Notes: generated by a model not told the origin, from the letters alone. DNA of 64,000 nucleotides from Zantedeschia hybrid cultivar (GCA_030544215.1 JARZZO010000013.1:26085229-26149228), one strand, 5' to 3'. Counted from the first letter of the stretch, positions 1 through 11,956 are shown. Made by a program: numbers and translations.

Positions 1-954
1 TTGAAACATCTGGACAGAACACCGGCACGGATCACCGTACTTGAACTAATCAAGAGATCAAAGAGTCACCAAGAAACCTTAATGGAATATCTACAGAAGG
101 TGATGGTCAACGAGGACGTGCCGGTAGAAAAAATTGCAGCACTACTAGTTCCTCAGGGGGATCATCCCTCCATTACATTTCATACATCGGAACTAGCACC
201 GCCAGCAGCCAGAAGCATGGCTCTGAGCATCACGGTTAACATCTGCAAGAAGGCCGTGGATGCATGCTTGGTTGATACAGGGGCTTCGATCAATGTTTTA
301 CCTCCGAAGACCCTGGAGCTGTGCGGTGTGCCCAAAGAAAAATGGCTGCCTAGCCCCATCTCTGTGACAGCATACGACAATTCTACCCATTCCCCTCTGG
401 GAATGGTTTATTTGAAGGTGGAGCTAGGCCCTGTAAGTCATGCAGAGGTCGAATTTCACATCCTAGAAATCGACCCTTCTATAAATGCCATTTTGGGTCG
501 TCCTTATATTAAAACTCTTGAGGTGATTCCCTCTACGAATCACCAATGCCTCAAATTCCCTTTCAAAGGACGAATTATTAAAGTGACGAGCATGCCGATC
601 CTTGCTGCTGCTCATACCTTGAATGTTAAATCTACTGCTTTACCTGGCCGACAACCTTTTCTGTCGGTATTACAGGTCTACCATCCAGTGGCTGATCCTC
701 TAAAAGCCGCCACTATTTCTCCATACCCGTTAAATGCTATAAAAAGGGGGAAGTGCATGAGTACCCCAGGATGGAGAATTATGATGAAGAACGACTATGA
801 GCCTGGGAAAGGTCTGGGCACACAATTGCAAGGCAGGACCACTCCTGTGAAAGATCATCGAGTAGCACCTGGAAGTGGTCTGGGCTATAGGCCAAGAAGA
901 CTGAAGCAAGATCTGGTTCAGCAAGCAGAGATTGAAGAAGGTCGGAAAATCTGA
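1..954 (+). pseudogene. pol: Element 1 pol: retropepsin plus G-patch segment
   Basis: Open for 317 codons and open at the left edge, so the true start is outside. The aspartic protease active site DTGAS is at residues 92-96, followed by hydrophobic strands and the flap-side ILGRPY at about 164-169, the second psi-loop of a retropepsin. A G-patch-like stretch, rich in spaced glycines (GKGLG, GSGLGY), follows at about 255-300. The segment ends at TGA 952-954 but continues in the same frame from 955, so the stop is a nonsense mutation and not the end of the gene. In the family this part processes the polyprotein; the G-patch is thought to bind RNA or stimulate helicases, which is not shown here. 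Confidence 0.8.
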
Positions 955-1818
955 GAGATAATGTCTACACCACCCAAGGAAGGCCGAGATTCCCTAACAT
1001 GGACCCTGTATACACACTTTGTGAAGGGGCCCATACTTAGCCACGACAACACGGTGGTCATTACTTCGTGTTTTGACTTCCATGACATATATGGGAGGGA
1101 CTTGGCCAGGCATTGCTCAGAACTACTTACGTACCAATCCTTGGAGGCTCTGCGGCCTATGAAAATGAGAAAATTTCATGATCCTGAATGCGAATGGTAC
1201 AGGTGGTTCGATCTGAGAGACCTTTACATTGCACTGAACAGATTGTTCCTAGATCCTACAGAACCCAAGTGGCCGTCGCAGATTGATGAGCTGATTGAAA
1301 GCCGTGGTACCATCTTTGATAAGCGGATATTGCTATCTGAAGAGACCGACGAAGGGGAGCCAGATGACCCCTATGAAGCAGGTTACACTACAGATCTGCT
1401 CTGGAGGGGGACATATCCTTCCTATGTCTTCATGCTCCATATTCTGTTTCACACACTGCTCTTGACCCCGACTTGGTCGCGGATTATTACTGAAGATATT
1501 CCACGGGCTCCGCCCATTATGATTACTCTGTCCCCCCGGGACCTTATTCCACAACCTCCTCTCGATCTAGAGAGGATGTATGATTTGATCTGGGACATAT
1601 TGCTATATGATCCCCCTAACCCTCTGGCCTTGGTGCCACTTCCTCCATCTGATTCTCCTTCTATTTGTATTCATTCATGTTTCATGTTTAATTCCTCTGA
1701 TATCAAAAAAAAAAAACCAATTTTACAACAAATTCTTCTCAGATCCTCATTGAGGAAACTTCTTACTTGTCCGATCGCACCCCGTCGCGTGGGTCCTTCG
1801 GTCAAGATTCTCTCTTAA
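955..1818 (+). pseudogene. pol: Element 1 pol: linker between G-patch and RT
   Basis: In frame with the protease segment. It encodes a conserved Tat linker rather than a catalytic domain: LTYQSLEAL, then CEWYRWFDL, then an acidic GEPDDPYEAGY block. The same order recurs in the decayed copy at 24774-25142, which supports it as real coding sequence. At 1706-1717 there is a run of twelve A residues, after which the coding frame shifts from frame 1 to frame 3; a homopolymer slip is the likely cause. The function of this linker is unknown to me. Confidence 0.65.
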
Positions 1819-3167
1819 ATCTACTCTGCCCCTCCCCTCAGGAGGATTCTCCTGTATTTCCACTTGTATTCCAGGATTTCTATCCTGCTTCATCTTCATT
1901 TGGTTATAATAGGGAGTTTAGTGAAGTTAGGCAGTCTAGTTTTAGGTGGGTTAGTCAGGTTAGGAAGTCTAGGAAGCCTAAGGGTAGACGAATTCCAGAT
2001 AGATACCTCCAGGATTTAGCTGATAGATGCTTTTCTTGCTCTTTAATCCCTCAATTTTTAGAAAATCCAATTCAGATGCCAGAAGACTGCATGAATGATG
2101 AGTCAGTCAATGATGGGTATGGGGTATATGAGTTAGTGCATGAAAAGGACCCCATTATTGAAAATGAGGAAGATGACGAGGACGCAGCTGAGGCATATGC
2201 CAGTGGAGTAAAGAGATTCGATGAACCCTCAGCTGCCATAGAAGAGCCCACCAAAGAAATCAATTTAGGGACTGAAGACGAACCTAAGGTTGTCCTCGTC
2301 AGCAAAAATCTTTCTACAGAGGATGAGAAGGCAATGGTACAAGTACTTAAGGACTACAAGGACACTTTCGCTTGGAGTTATGATGATATGCCAGGGTTAG
2401 ACTCATCTTTAGTTGAACACAGATTGACGTTAAAGGATGGAGCTAGCCCTGTCAAGCAGAAATTAAGGTGATTCCACCTACAAATGGCTCTAAAGATGAA
2501 GGAAGAGGGCGATAAATTACATAAAGCCAAATTTATTAGAGTTGTCCTTTATCCACAATGGGTGGCCAACATAGTGCCGGTTATGAAGAAGGACGGGAAG
2601 GTCAGGATTTGCATTGACTTCCGCGATTTGAACCGGGCGTGTCCTAAAGATGATTTTCCATTGCCTCATATTTATGTACTCATTGATAATACCGCTGGCT
2701 ATGAAACTTTATCGTTTATGGACGGATTTTCAGGGTATAATCAGATTAAGTTGGCAGAAGAAGATCAGGAAAAAACGTCATTCACTACACCTTGGGGAAC
2801 ATACTGTTATGTCGTCATGCCATTTGGATTAAAGAATGCTGGAGCCACTTATCAGAGGGCTATGATGGCAATATTTCATGACATGATGCACATAGATCTG
2901 GAAGTGTATGTAGATGATTTATTGGTTAAATCTAAGACAAAGGCTGAGCACGCCAAGGTTTTGGCAAGGGTATTAGAGAGGTCGAGAGAATATCAGTTAA
3001 AGATGAACCCCAAGAAGTGTGTATTCGGGGTATCTTCAGGAAAATTGCTTGGATTTATCGTCAGCAAACGGGGAATTGAGATAGATCCCAACAAGGCGAA
3101 GGCTATTAGAGAAATGCCACCTCCCAAAAACTTGAAAGAGTTGAGAGGATTAATCGGGAGGTTATAA
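1767..3167 (+). pseudogene. pol: Element 1 pol: pre-RT acidic region and reverse transcriptase
   Basis: Frame 3. The first part (to about 2330) is acidic and ends in the conserved pre-RT block with FAWSYDDMPG and VEHRL. TGA at 2469-2471 interrupts just before the palm (an arginine CGA to TGA change fits). The RT follows: VRICIDFRDLN, FMDGFSGYNQI, VMPFGLKNAGATYQ, and the catalytic YVDD at 2907-2918, all intact. A TAA at 3165-3167 (CAA to TAA fits) stops it after LRGLIGRL. Both stops are consistent with deamination of methylated C. RT copies genomic RNA into cDNA inside virus-like particles; the catalytic residues remain but the chain is broken. Confidence 0.85.
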
Positions 3168-4097
3168 TTTATTCGCTGTTTTGTCTCCCAGCACTCACAA
3201 AGGTGTAAGCCGTTCTACGAGCTTACCGAGCCGGGAGTCAAATTTGATTGGGACGATAAGTGTCATGAGGCATTTGATGGATTAAAGAACTATTTAGCAA
3301 GTCCTCCTGTTTTGAGACCACCATCTCCAGGCAAACCATTGGTACTTTACATTTTAGTCCTGGATGAAGCAGTGGGGGCTGTCCTAGCACAAGAGGATGA
3401 AGAAGGAAAAGAGAGGGCAGCCTATTATCACTCTAAACTTCTCAACCCCGCTGAACAGAGATATACGGCGATGGAAAAAACATGTGCAGCATTGGTCTGG
3501 GTTGTGCAGAAATTAAAGCATTATTTTTTGGCCCATAAAGTTCATCTCATCGCTAGGATGAATCCGATCAAATTCCTTCTGGAGAAATCTGTTCTTACTG
3601 ATAGGTTAGCGCGATGGCAAAGCTTTCTATCTCAATTCGATATCATTTATATTCAGCAGAAAGCGATCAAGGGCTATGCCATAGCAGAACATCTCGCTCA
3701 TCACCCCCTTCATCGATTTGATCCAGTACGATCAGAGTTTCCGGATGAGGAACTAATGTCCGTAAATCAGATCAGAGATGAGATGTGGACTCTACATTTT
3801 TACGGAGCTCTGAATTCTCATGGAAAGGGGATCGGTATTGTTCTGTTATCACCTGAAGGTGTTACCATTCCACAAGCCTTTCAGCTTGATTTTCCAGTCA
3901 CTAACAATATAGCTGAATACGAGGCACTTCTTGCTGGCCTCGAGGCTGCTCATTTCCATGGTGCCACCAAACTCAGGATTGTGGGTGATAGCCAACTAAT
4001 TCTTCGCCAAGTGCTGACCAAGTATCGAACTCTTGATCCCAAGCTCAAGCTTATCAAGAACTTACTTCTGCTTACTCAAAGCTTTTCACGAAATTGA
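3168..4097 (+). pseudogene. pol: Element 1 pol: Ty3 RNase H plus second archaeal-type RNase H
   Basis: Continues frame 3 after the TAA at 3165. The first RNase H (about 3180-3700) shows the connection-domain FDWDDKCHEAF, then AAYYHSKLLNPAEQRYTAMEK. A second RNase H-like domain follows at about 3780-4097 with NNIAEYEALLAGLEAA and VGDSQLI, carrying the E and D residues of an archaeal-type RNase H. Dual RNase H is a hallmark of Tat elements. The first aspartate block is weak (HFYGALNSHGKG, where an acidic residue is usual), so this second domain may already be inactive. The coding frame shifts to frame 2 near 4090. Confidence 0.8.
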
Positions 4098-5614
4098 TCT
4101 TTGTCCATGTCCCTAGGAATCAGAACATCTTAGCTGACGCTCTAGCTTCATTGGCATCTTCTCTTAATTTTCCAATCAGCAAGCAATCCGAATCAATCAT
4201 AGTTCATAGGCGTCTTTCACCTGCCGTGAAAGACCCTTCATTTCTTAGAATTAAAGAGATGCTGCTGAAGAAAGTCAGAGACGGAGATATCGTGGAAAAG
4301 AGAGAAATTATATTAATAGAGCTGTTGGAAGAGATGGATGATGAACAGAAGCCATGGTATTATGAAATTGCAAAATATTGTGAAGATCAATCGTATCCTG
4401 AGGAAGCTACAACTGAAGAGAAGAGAGCTATCAGGAGAGTTGCTTAACGATACACCCTAGTTGGAGGAGCACTGTACAAGAGAGGTTTTGATGGAGTTCT
4501 TCTGAGATGTCTAGACGAAGATGAGCTTTGGAAGGTTATGGAAGGAGCTCATAGTGGAGTTTGTGGTGGCCATGTCAACGGACAGATGCTAGCAAAGAAG
4601 ATCCTTAGACAAGGATTTTATTGGCCAACCATGGAAGAAGACTGCGTAGGATATGTCCGTAGGTGTTCTAAGTGTCAACTTCACGCCGACAAAATTTATT
4701 CTCCTGCATCTTCACTCCATCCTGTTTCCTTCCCATGGCCTTTCTCCATGTGGGCTTTCGACATTATTGGACCCCTTGGTAATCCAAATTCCGGCATCAA
4801 GCAAAAATCTTTCATTCTCACGGCAACGGAATACTTCACCAAGTGGGCAGAAGCTGAAGCGTACATGGAGATTAAAGCATCAACCGTCTGCAAGTTCATC
4901 ATGAAGAACATCATCACCCGATTTGGAATTCCAAGCACCATCGTCACCGACAACGGACCGCAGTTCATGTCACAATGATTGAAGGACCTCTGCAACAGGT
5001 ACAAAATTGCATTGCATCATTCATCTCCTTATTATCCGCAAGGCAATGGCCAAGCAGAGGCAACAAATAAGACTTTGATAAAGATCATCAAAAAGACGTG
5101 CAAATCTAATAAATTTCCAGACTGGCCAGAAAAATTGGTTGAAGCTCTATGGGCCTACCGAACTTCAATCCGCACGCCTAGTGGGCAAACTCCTTATTCC
5201 TTAACATTTGGAATGGAGGCGGTAGTTCCATATGAGATCCTCATACCGTCATTAAGAGTACAATTGAATAAGGAATTTTCCATTGATGAACATCGTTCAG
5301 CACTCCTTGCTCAATTGGAACTTTTAGACGAGAAAAGATGGTCAGCTGCTAATCATGCAAAAGTTTATCAAAATAGACTAGCACGTTTTTATCAAAAGAA
5401 AGTCATTGAACGTAAGTTCAAAGTCGGTGAAATGGTCGTCAAAAGGATTTTTGTAAAACCTGGTGGTCCGCGTTCTAAGCTCCAACCCAACTGGGAGGGA
5501 CCTTATGTTGTATCGCACGCTTTTCCTGGTAATGCTTATCATCTTGTTAATGCAGAAGGAGAAGAGTTAAATCATCCCTGGAATGACTTACATCTTAAGA
5601 AATACTACCCTTAG
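4094..5614 (+). pseudogene. pol: Element 1 pol: integrase
   Basis: Frame 2, broken by a stop at 4445-4447 and by TGA at 4976-4978 inside the catalytic core. The zinc-binding HHCC module is readable at about 4550-4680 (HSGVCGGH ... CSKCQ). Catalytic core residues are D in FDIIGPL, D in VTDNGPQF just before the TGA, and E in NGQAEATNK after it, so the DDE triad is retained across the break. The C-terminal part has the usual KLQPNWEGPYVV block and ends at TAG 5612-5614. Integrase would insert the cDNA into the host genome; this copy is inactivated by the stops. Confidence 0.85.
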
Positions 5615-6888
5615 GTTAAAGAGTCGATCAGTATGGTACAAAGACCAGTGGAATCAGAAAGTTTATAAACTCGAATTTCTTTGTTAGTCTGGATAACTTA
5701 ACTTCAAGCCCATTACTACACACACTGACACGTTTGATTCGTGAGTAACAAGAGATGCCAAGTCCTGAAGAATACCGAAGCTTGACCGAAAGGGAACAGT
5801 ACAAATCATTCATTTTAAAGCAAAAATTCTGTTTTATACTCGGCCCATGATGTGGGAACGAGGCTTAGAATAGACTACCAAAAATACCCACCATCTTAGT
5901 AGGAGGCCGTCATAAAAAAAAGGGGGAGATCCGTTCCAAAGAAAAGAATAGAAAAACAAAAGGAAAAGGACAAAATCCAAATGTCAAATCAAAAGGCCAT
6001 CACATTACAAACGTTACATCAAGGCCATGAAATGAAACGAAAGGGAACGCAAGGTCGATAAATACCCCGGAATGAAATGACCGAACCCCAACGGATATTA
6101 GGGTAGGAAAGGAACATCTTTTTAAGTCTCCGGAACCTTCTCATGGGCTTTCTAAACTTATTCTTCTTTTCCTTCTAAAGAGGTGTACTCCAAACTTAAG
6201 GAATGGCTTAGATTGACTAAGAGTCAAATCATCAAATGGGATCACGAATGGAAACACAAATTCAAACACGATGGGTTTTAAGTTAAGTTGTTAAAGAACA
6301 ATTTGGGAATTAAGTTAATAAATGAATATGATCTTTTGATCTAAGTACCATGCTGATCTTTTAGTCAAAAAAAAAAATTCCAAAAAAAATACATATGTCA
6401 AAAATCCAAAAAAAATACATATGTCAAAAATCCAAAAAAAATACATATGTTAAAAATAAAAAAATATATATATGTCCAAAATCCGAAAAAAAGCATATAT
6501 TTCAAAACCCAAACAAAAATGAATATTTCAAAACAACAAAAATATTTCAATTAGCATCTGCTTGTTGCACTCAGTGTGTTTCATTTCTTTTCTTTTCAGT
6601 AAGCATCTGTTTGCTTGCATGTTGCATTTTTGCTTAAGTTTGATTATTCTCATTACCTTTGTTAATAAAGGCTATGCCCCTTGACCGTTTATTGAAGGAA
6701 AAATTAATTGACCATTTATTTGGTCAGGCAAGGGGCTAAGCCTAAATAGATACTTAACCTGTTGTTAAGTATGTACAGGATGCAAGACAAGCACTTGAAC
6801 ACAAGATTGGAGCCCAAAAGTTTCATGTATATCATCAAAAGGTGTTTTGTACATGATACATAGAAGAAAAAAGAAAATACATAAGCCC
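5615..6888. other. Element 1 spacer between pol and the antisense genes
   Basis: No coding region I can support. The DNA is A-rich, with a purine-rich tract near 5915-5975. This is the usual place for a non-coding, fast-evolving stretch in Tat elements. The right part (about 6765-6888) is downstream of the stop of the minus-strand mobile-domain gene and would hold its 3' UTR. Confidence 0.5.
6366..6545. repeat. A-rich tandem repeat, about 26-27 bp unit
   Basis: Several imperfect head-to-tail copies built on CATATGTCAAAAATCC plus an A run; the first three are nearly identical and the later ones decay into TATATG and ATATTTC variants. Short ORFs across it are by-products of the repeat. It lies in the post-pol spacer of element 1. 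Confidence 0.75.
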
Positions 6889-9761
6889 TCAAGGCTGGCT
6901 CTCCCCTCCGCCCTCATCAAGTTGGCTCTGGGCTTCGTCAGGTGCGTCCGGTGCTGGTCCTCGGCTGGGAGGTGGAGGTGGCCCCATCGTGCTCGGCCCT
7001 GCCTGGCCAGAAGACATGGCGACACTGGCAGTAAAAGCACTGGTCAGACCACGCTCCTGGGCACGCTGCCGAGCACGCCTGTACCTCTCCTCCACACTCC
7101 GACGCTCGTGCTCAGCAATCCCTAACTGAACTTGGAGGGAGGCCATCTCTGAATCCATCTTCTGCCGCTCCTGCCTCTCCCGCTCTCGCTCCTCGGTGAT
7201 GAACCCCAGTCGAGACTGGAGGTGTGAAAGCTCTCGAGGAAGATCTCCAGTCTAGAGTCGGGCCACCTGCTCCTCCAGAGACCGGATCCGCGCCGCATCG
7301 GCCTCAGCACGAGCAGCTGCAGCATGAGAACGCTCCAGCTCCGCTTCAGCCCTCTGAAGGGCTTCCTGAAGCTCAGCAACCTGAAGGGAAGTCATTGTTA
7401 GCTCAAGGCAATCAATTAAGTAATCAAAATCAAAATTCGAAAAGTCGAAGAACTTACCCGAGCAGCCCGGTCCTCCTCCGCAAGAGAGGCTCGATGGATG
7501 GCAGAGGCGAGCTGGCTCTGGAGGTCAGCCAGAGCAGCCTCGTGCGCAGCAGACGAGGAAGAAGATGAAGCTCCGAAGGAAGGGGGAGCCGCCTAGGTGT
7601 AGACGGCTCGCTGCACCAAAAGACAACTGTCAGTGTCGATCGCCAAAACAATTAATTAAAACATGCACTCATATTCATGCATACATACCAGATCGAACAG
7701 TTCCTTCTGGACTTGTTCTAGCTGGGCCTCCGCATCATGTAGGCGAGCCCGGAGGTCGATGATGACCGCGTCACGCGCATCCTGCATATCAAACATACAT
7801 ACATTCATTCACCAAACATAAATCAAGATAATAATAAAATTAAAGACGCATGAAAGCATACTTACATCGAGTGGTCGGAGGAGCCGAAGCTGATCGGCGT
7901 AGTGGGCCCGGTACTGCTGGAAGTAGCCCTCGCTACTCTCCGCACGGGACTCCACACGTACGCCTCGGCGGTGCCAGTCCTCGTACTGCTCTGGGAACTT
8001 GGCACGCCAATCTGTGAGGGCTTGTTTGCCCCTCATGCTCCTCCCAACGCCCTCCGGGACCTCCTCATCAATCCATTCTTGATGGAGGCCCAGTGTCCTC
8101 ATCACGAGCCGGAGGCGGAGGGGCTCGATCTCGTTCATGCAGTGCAGCCACATCTGTCTGCCGAACCTCCTCCTGCCAGCCGTCACCCACGGCTGACCCT
8201 CCTCACCCATACTAAGGTACGGGCGCCAGATCACCTGCACATAGATTAGATGCATTCATAAGTAATTTGCATTTAATGAATAAAAGATTGCATTTAATTA
8301 AACAAGTTAAAAACTTACCAGGAGCTCTGGGTAATCCAGGAACTGACGGCGGAGGGCCGTTAGCTGGTGGTGCTGAGGAGCCGTGTCCATGATCGGCTGC
8401 CAACGGCAGGCCAATGGGACGGCGCTGGGTCTCGCGATTCGCGCTCTGCCGAGCGGGAAGTAATGGTAACTCCAAACCTGCATTCATGAACATATAAGTT
8501 AGTAAAGCATCATATCATATTTCATATCATGAACAAATAATAAATAACTTAATACCTGGAGGAACGGCGAGAAGCCGCTGACAGTGGTCTCACGGTCCGG
8601 CGTGACCGCAGACAGATCGGCAAAGAGATGGGCCAGAAGGGCCGCACCCCAGGCATACTCTCCTAGACTCTCTAAATCATCTAATAGATAAAGAAATCTA
8701 CAGTGGATGTGGTCGCCCTTCGTACCGAAGAGCAACCGAGCAAAGAAGAAGACAAGAAAGACCCTAAGCTGCCTATCTACCTCCTCCACCTGACTAGGGT
8801 CGCTACAGTAGACGGCGGAAGATGACTCAGCTAACCTATCCCTAAACTCCTCCCGGGTCTCGTCAGACCGACGCCGGGGCTCATCTAATCCTAAAGCTGC
8901 GTCTACCTCCACCCTAGGAACCATCCTAGACTCCCTACCTAAGCTGGACACCTCTATCCCTAATAGAGCCTCTGCCAATCCCTGATAGCTGGGGTAAGTA
9001 ACCCCACTCACAGGTCGGCCCTCTATCCTGAGGCCAGTGATCCTGGTCACATCCTCTAGGGTGGGGACCATATGTCCCCACGGCATTAGGAAAGCACGGC
9101 TTTCCGCATGCCATCTCTCCCGCAGCACCTGCAGGAGGACCAAATCGAGCCAAAATGGCTCGATATCTAATACCTCGCCGAACCCCATCCGGCGCAGGCG
9201 CGCCTTCTGGAAATCCGGGAGCCCTCTATAAGCCCCTATCACAAGGTCCCATGAGATTCTGGCCCTCATCACTCCCTGCAAATAAAAACATAAAAATTGG
9301 GTCAGTAATGAATAAAAAACAGGAAAATCACTTCTGTTTTGAAAGGCGTCAGCACATACAGATGTTTTTCAAAACACGTCCACACGCCATGACGCAATTC
9401 AAAATTATTTTCTGCCTAATTAAAAATTTGGAATTGACCTTGAAAGACGTCAGACTATAGTGACGCCTTTTGAATGGCGTCACCTAGTCTGGACGCCTTT
9501 CAAGACCCGATTCCGGGTTCTTGAAAAACCCCGTTTTTTCCTCTTTTTCTCATTTCATTCATCCCATAGAGAGCTTACCGGGTGGAGGTCGCCCTCCTCT
9601 CCTTCTTCCATTGCCACGGGCGCCGGTGGAGGGATTTCTTTCTCCAAAAATGCCGTGGCTTCGGCTAGCACCGCCGGAACCTCCTCGGGAGCTTCTTCCT
9701 CGTGCCTTCGCCACCTCTTGGCTAGGGTCTTCATCTTCTTAGAGCCCTCACCACGTTCCAT
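6889..9761 (-). pseudogene. Plant mobile domain (PMD) protein gene, 7 exons, antisense accessory gene of element 1
   Basis: I infer seven exons from GT/AG sites that keep one frame: 9761-9579, 9275-8556, 8477-8319, 8234-7866, 7781-7689, 7592-7458, 7380-6889. Every intron falls between codons (phase 0). Exons 2-4 carry the PMD (aminotransferase-like) fold: PFWLDLVLLQ, LMPWGHMVPTLEDVTRITGL, the exon 2/3 junction LQVWSY, and GRRRFGRQMWLHC. Exons 5-7 encode a long Glu/Arg/Ala-rich coiled coil, then a Gly/Pro-rich acidic tail. The start is the ATG at 9761; the N-terminus is basic then acidic. The total is about 716 residues apart from one in-frame TAG at 7254-7252 in exon 7 (CAG to TAG fits), which would remove the second half of the coiled coil. 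PMD proteins (MAIN/MAIL family) act in the nucleus in genome stability and silencing, and PMDs also ride on transposons. Element function is unknown. Confidence 0.8.
9341..9502. repeat. Four N10-spaced inverted repeats in intron 1 of the PMD gene
   Basis: Two abutting pairs, at 9341-9402 and 9441-9502. Each unit is an arm ending in GTC, ten free bases, then an arm starting with GAC (one has decayed to GATG). Spacers read AGCACATACA, CACACGCCAT, AGACTATAGT and ACCTAGTCTG. Within a pair the right arm of the first unit runs straight into the left arm of the second. Confidence 0.85.
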
Positions 9762-9900
9762 GATCAATAGGAGGAGTTTTGAGGGAAGAAAGAGAGGGAG
9801 ATCGCCGAAGCTTGCCGGTCGCCGGAGAGGAGGAGAGAGAGAGAGTTTTGGGAAAAGTAAGGAAGAAAGGGGGGCCTTCGCGGGTCTGTAAAGGAAATGT

Positions 9901-10255
9901 TAAAAGGTGTCGACTCATACATACATATTTTAGGGCGCATAAGTTGAGGCGGCAAGGACAACTGTTTGAAACTGATTGAAAGGCGTCTACGTGGGCTGAC
10001 GCATTTCAGTTTACCGCCAATTCTGGTCAGAGCCGTACAGAGGAAAATGATGAAAAGCGTCTTAACTTGAAGATGCGTTTTAAGCAATTAATCACGGAAT
10101 TAATGGTAGAATCCTGGAAAAAGTAGGAGAGAGAGTTGAAAGGCGTCAAGGATTACAGACGCAATTTAAGGTTTAATCAGGTTTTTGAGGATTAAATTGA
10201 ATTCTTGGAAAAAAGAATTATGTTTGAAAGGCGTCTGTCTGAGTGGACGTGTTTT
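9901..10255. repeat. Five N10-spaced inverted repeats upstream of the PMD gene
   Basis: Units at about 9901-9934 (degenerate), 9977-10008, 10051-10082, 10137-10168 and 10224-10255, about 75-90 bp apart. They lie between the PMD start codon (9761) and the 3' end of the DUF7745-like gene (10434), so in the probable PMD promoter or 5' UTR. All have exactly ten bases between GTC and the facing GAC (or its decayed form). Confidence 0.85.
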
Positions 10256-10433
10256 ACATTTAACAGAACCCGAATTGTCAAAGTTTCAGGAAAAATCCAG
10301 TTTTTACTAAAGGAAAAATCATGGGCACATCACAGAAAGTTAAGGAAAGGTTTCAAGGCATAGAAAAATAGCTCTTTATTCAATGAAATCCTTTATTACA
10401 TCAAAAGAAAAAGAGAAAAGAGAAAGAGGACAT

Positions 10434-11813
10434 TTAGGGAAGAATTTCATGAAGACTTTTAAGGTAAGGAAATTTTAATCCTCTATCTCTATCTTTAGAG
10501 GATTTTACACGGTAACTAAACCCAAGGTTCCACAAAGTAGTGATGATTTGTATGGCTTCATAATCTTCATCGGATTCCAAGTCACGCTTCTTGATTGGGG
10601 ATGTGGGAGAGAACTCAGGGAATTCACGACGGCCTAAGCTAAGTTGAGTAAGGCACCGGTGTGGATTGTATAATACGAACTCGGTGGCTCTAATCAACTT
10701 GAGATCTGCTCCTGCTGCACGGCGCACCCAAACAGGCTTTCCAACAAGAGCAAGCGGAGATGAGTCGAACATGTCGGACGTCATGAGTTTCAAATACTCT
10801 CTCCAGTCGGCCCGGGTCTTGAGCTTTGGAACCTTGTTGACCATGTGCTCATTGAACTTTACAATGTTAGCAATGCAATGAATTGGACTATTCAAGAAGA
10901 TTTGAGATGGATTCAGAGATCTCTTCTTACTGTACTCAAACTTGAAGTGAAATTCAACCCACAAGGCAAAGAGTAGTATGCACCCATAGGGGGGACGACC
11001 CACAGATGCCGCAGAAAGCCCGCTATAAAGATATGCCAAAAGTGCAGTGCTAATGGATTTACCTTCGAAGATTGCGCAAATAGCACTAACTTGATCATCT
11101 TCCAAGATGTTATCCTGTGCAGGGAAGAACAAGGCACCGGCAAGGCATGTAACGAAAGCTTTCGTCACATCCTCCGCTTCATCCTCCCTTAGATCATCAA
11201 TTTCATATAGAGTCCACTCAGCAAGTTTTGCAAGATTGATCCCCTTCTTGGTAAGGCATCCTTTAGCTTCTGAAGGATCCTTCATGATTGATGTCAACAA
11301 TTGTTGACCGGTGATTTTCTCTCTTGTCAAAGCTATCTTATCTTTGTTATCTTTGGTCTTTGGGAGACCTAATAGAAGTTCTGCCTCCTCCAAAAGGATC
11401 GTGCACTCGAAGTCTTGGAAGAAGAACGTATGAGTTTGGGAATGCCACCACTCAATCAAGGCACCCATAGCCGCCCAATCTACGTTCGAACTTTTGTAAT
11501 TTTTGGCAAGCACCACAAGACCTTGAAGATTCCACTTGGATATGAAAACTTGCATGGAAAGCTTAACACTTTTTGCAAGTTTACGAATCCAAGGGAGAGA
11601 GGTGAACTTCCTTGGGCCAGGAAACATAGGATAATTCTGAAAAACAAAGAAGGATTGAAGAAGAACATCACAAAGAACATGAAGAGCAAGAACAAGAATT
11701 GAAGGGAAGTTGATTTAACTTACTTGAAGATTAGGATCCCTTCCATTGGGTTGATTTTCCACGTCGGAAAACTTCTCTAGAGACATCTTCATCCTCTTGT
11801 TTGAAGAATCCAT
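10434..11813 (-). CDS. DUF7745-like accessory protein of element 1, intact, 2 exons
   Basis: Exon 1 is 11813-11724 (30 codons from MDSSNKR), donor GTAAGT; exon 2 is 11636-10434 after a pyrimidine-rich TTTTTCAG acceptor; phase 0. Together they give about 430 residues with no stop. The ALIEWWHSQTHTFFF block followed by LLEEAELLLGLP resembles the conserved core of DUF7745, a plant family related in layout to PMD and often found in retrotransposons. A basic C-terminus with SPIKKR follows. A longer N-terminus from ATG 11897 is possible, but the decayed copy at 17426 aligns best from MDSS. A TATA-like box lies at 11948-11956 and an N10 repeat pair at 12060-12127. No catalytic motif is evident; the function is unknown and DNA or RNA binding is only a guess. 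Much better preserved than the pol beside it. Confidence 0.65.
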
Positions 11814-11947
11814 CCCCTTTTTAGGAATTCCTCCTTCTTGAAGCTTAGAAACCTTGGAAACTTTGAAGAAACCTTGAAACTTTGGAAGAAAACTCAACTT
11901 TGGATCTTTGGATTATGGTAGGATTGCTTGGGAACAACCTAAGGGTG

Positions 11948-11956
11948 TTTATATAG
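11948..11956 (-). promoter_or_regulatory. TATA box of the DUF7745-like gene
   Basis: Read on the minus strand this is CTATATAAA, about 135 bp upstream of the chosen ATG at 11813. The second copy has a matching TATATAAGG near 17553, upstream of its start at 17426, so the spacing is conserved. Confidence 0.6.

Noticed and set aside
7122..7379. Alternative minus-strand ORF with Arg/Ser/Trp-rich product
   Set aside because: It is out of frame with the coiled-coil exon, which has a clear heptad-type Glu/Arg/Leu pattern and phase-0 splice sites.
7592..7650. Exon 6 of the PMD gene starting at the upstream TGCAG near 7611
   Set aside because: This would put an in-frame TAG (TACACCTAG) in the exon; using that TAG as the 3' splice site restores a clean phase-0 exon.
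6889..9761. PMD gene carried by a MULE DNA transposon
   Set aside because: No long terminal inverted repeats or MULE transposase seen; its place between Tat integrase and LTR, repeated in element 2, fits an accessory gene of the retrotransposon.
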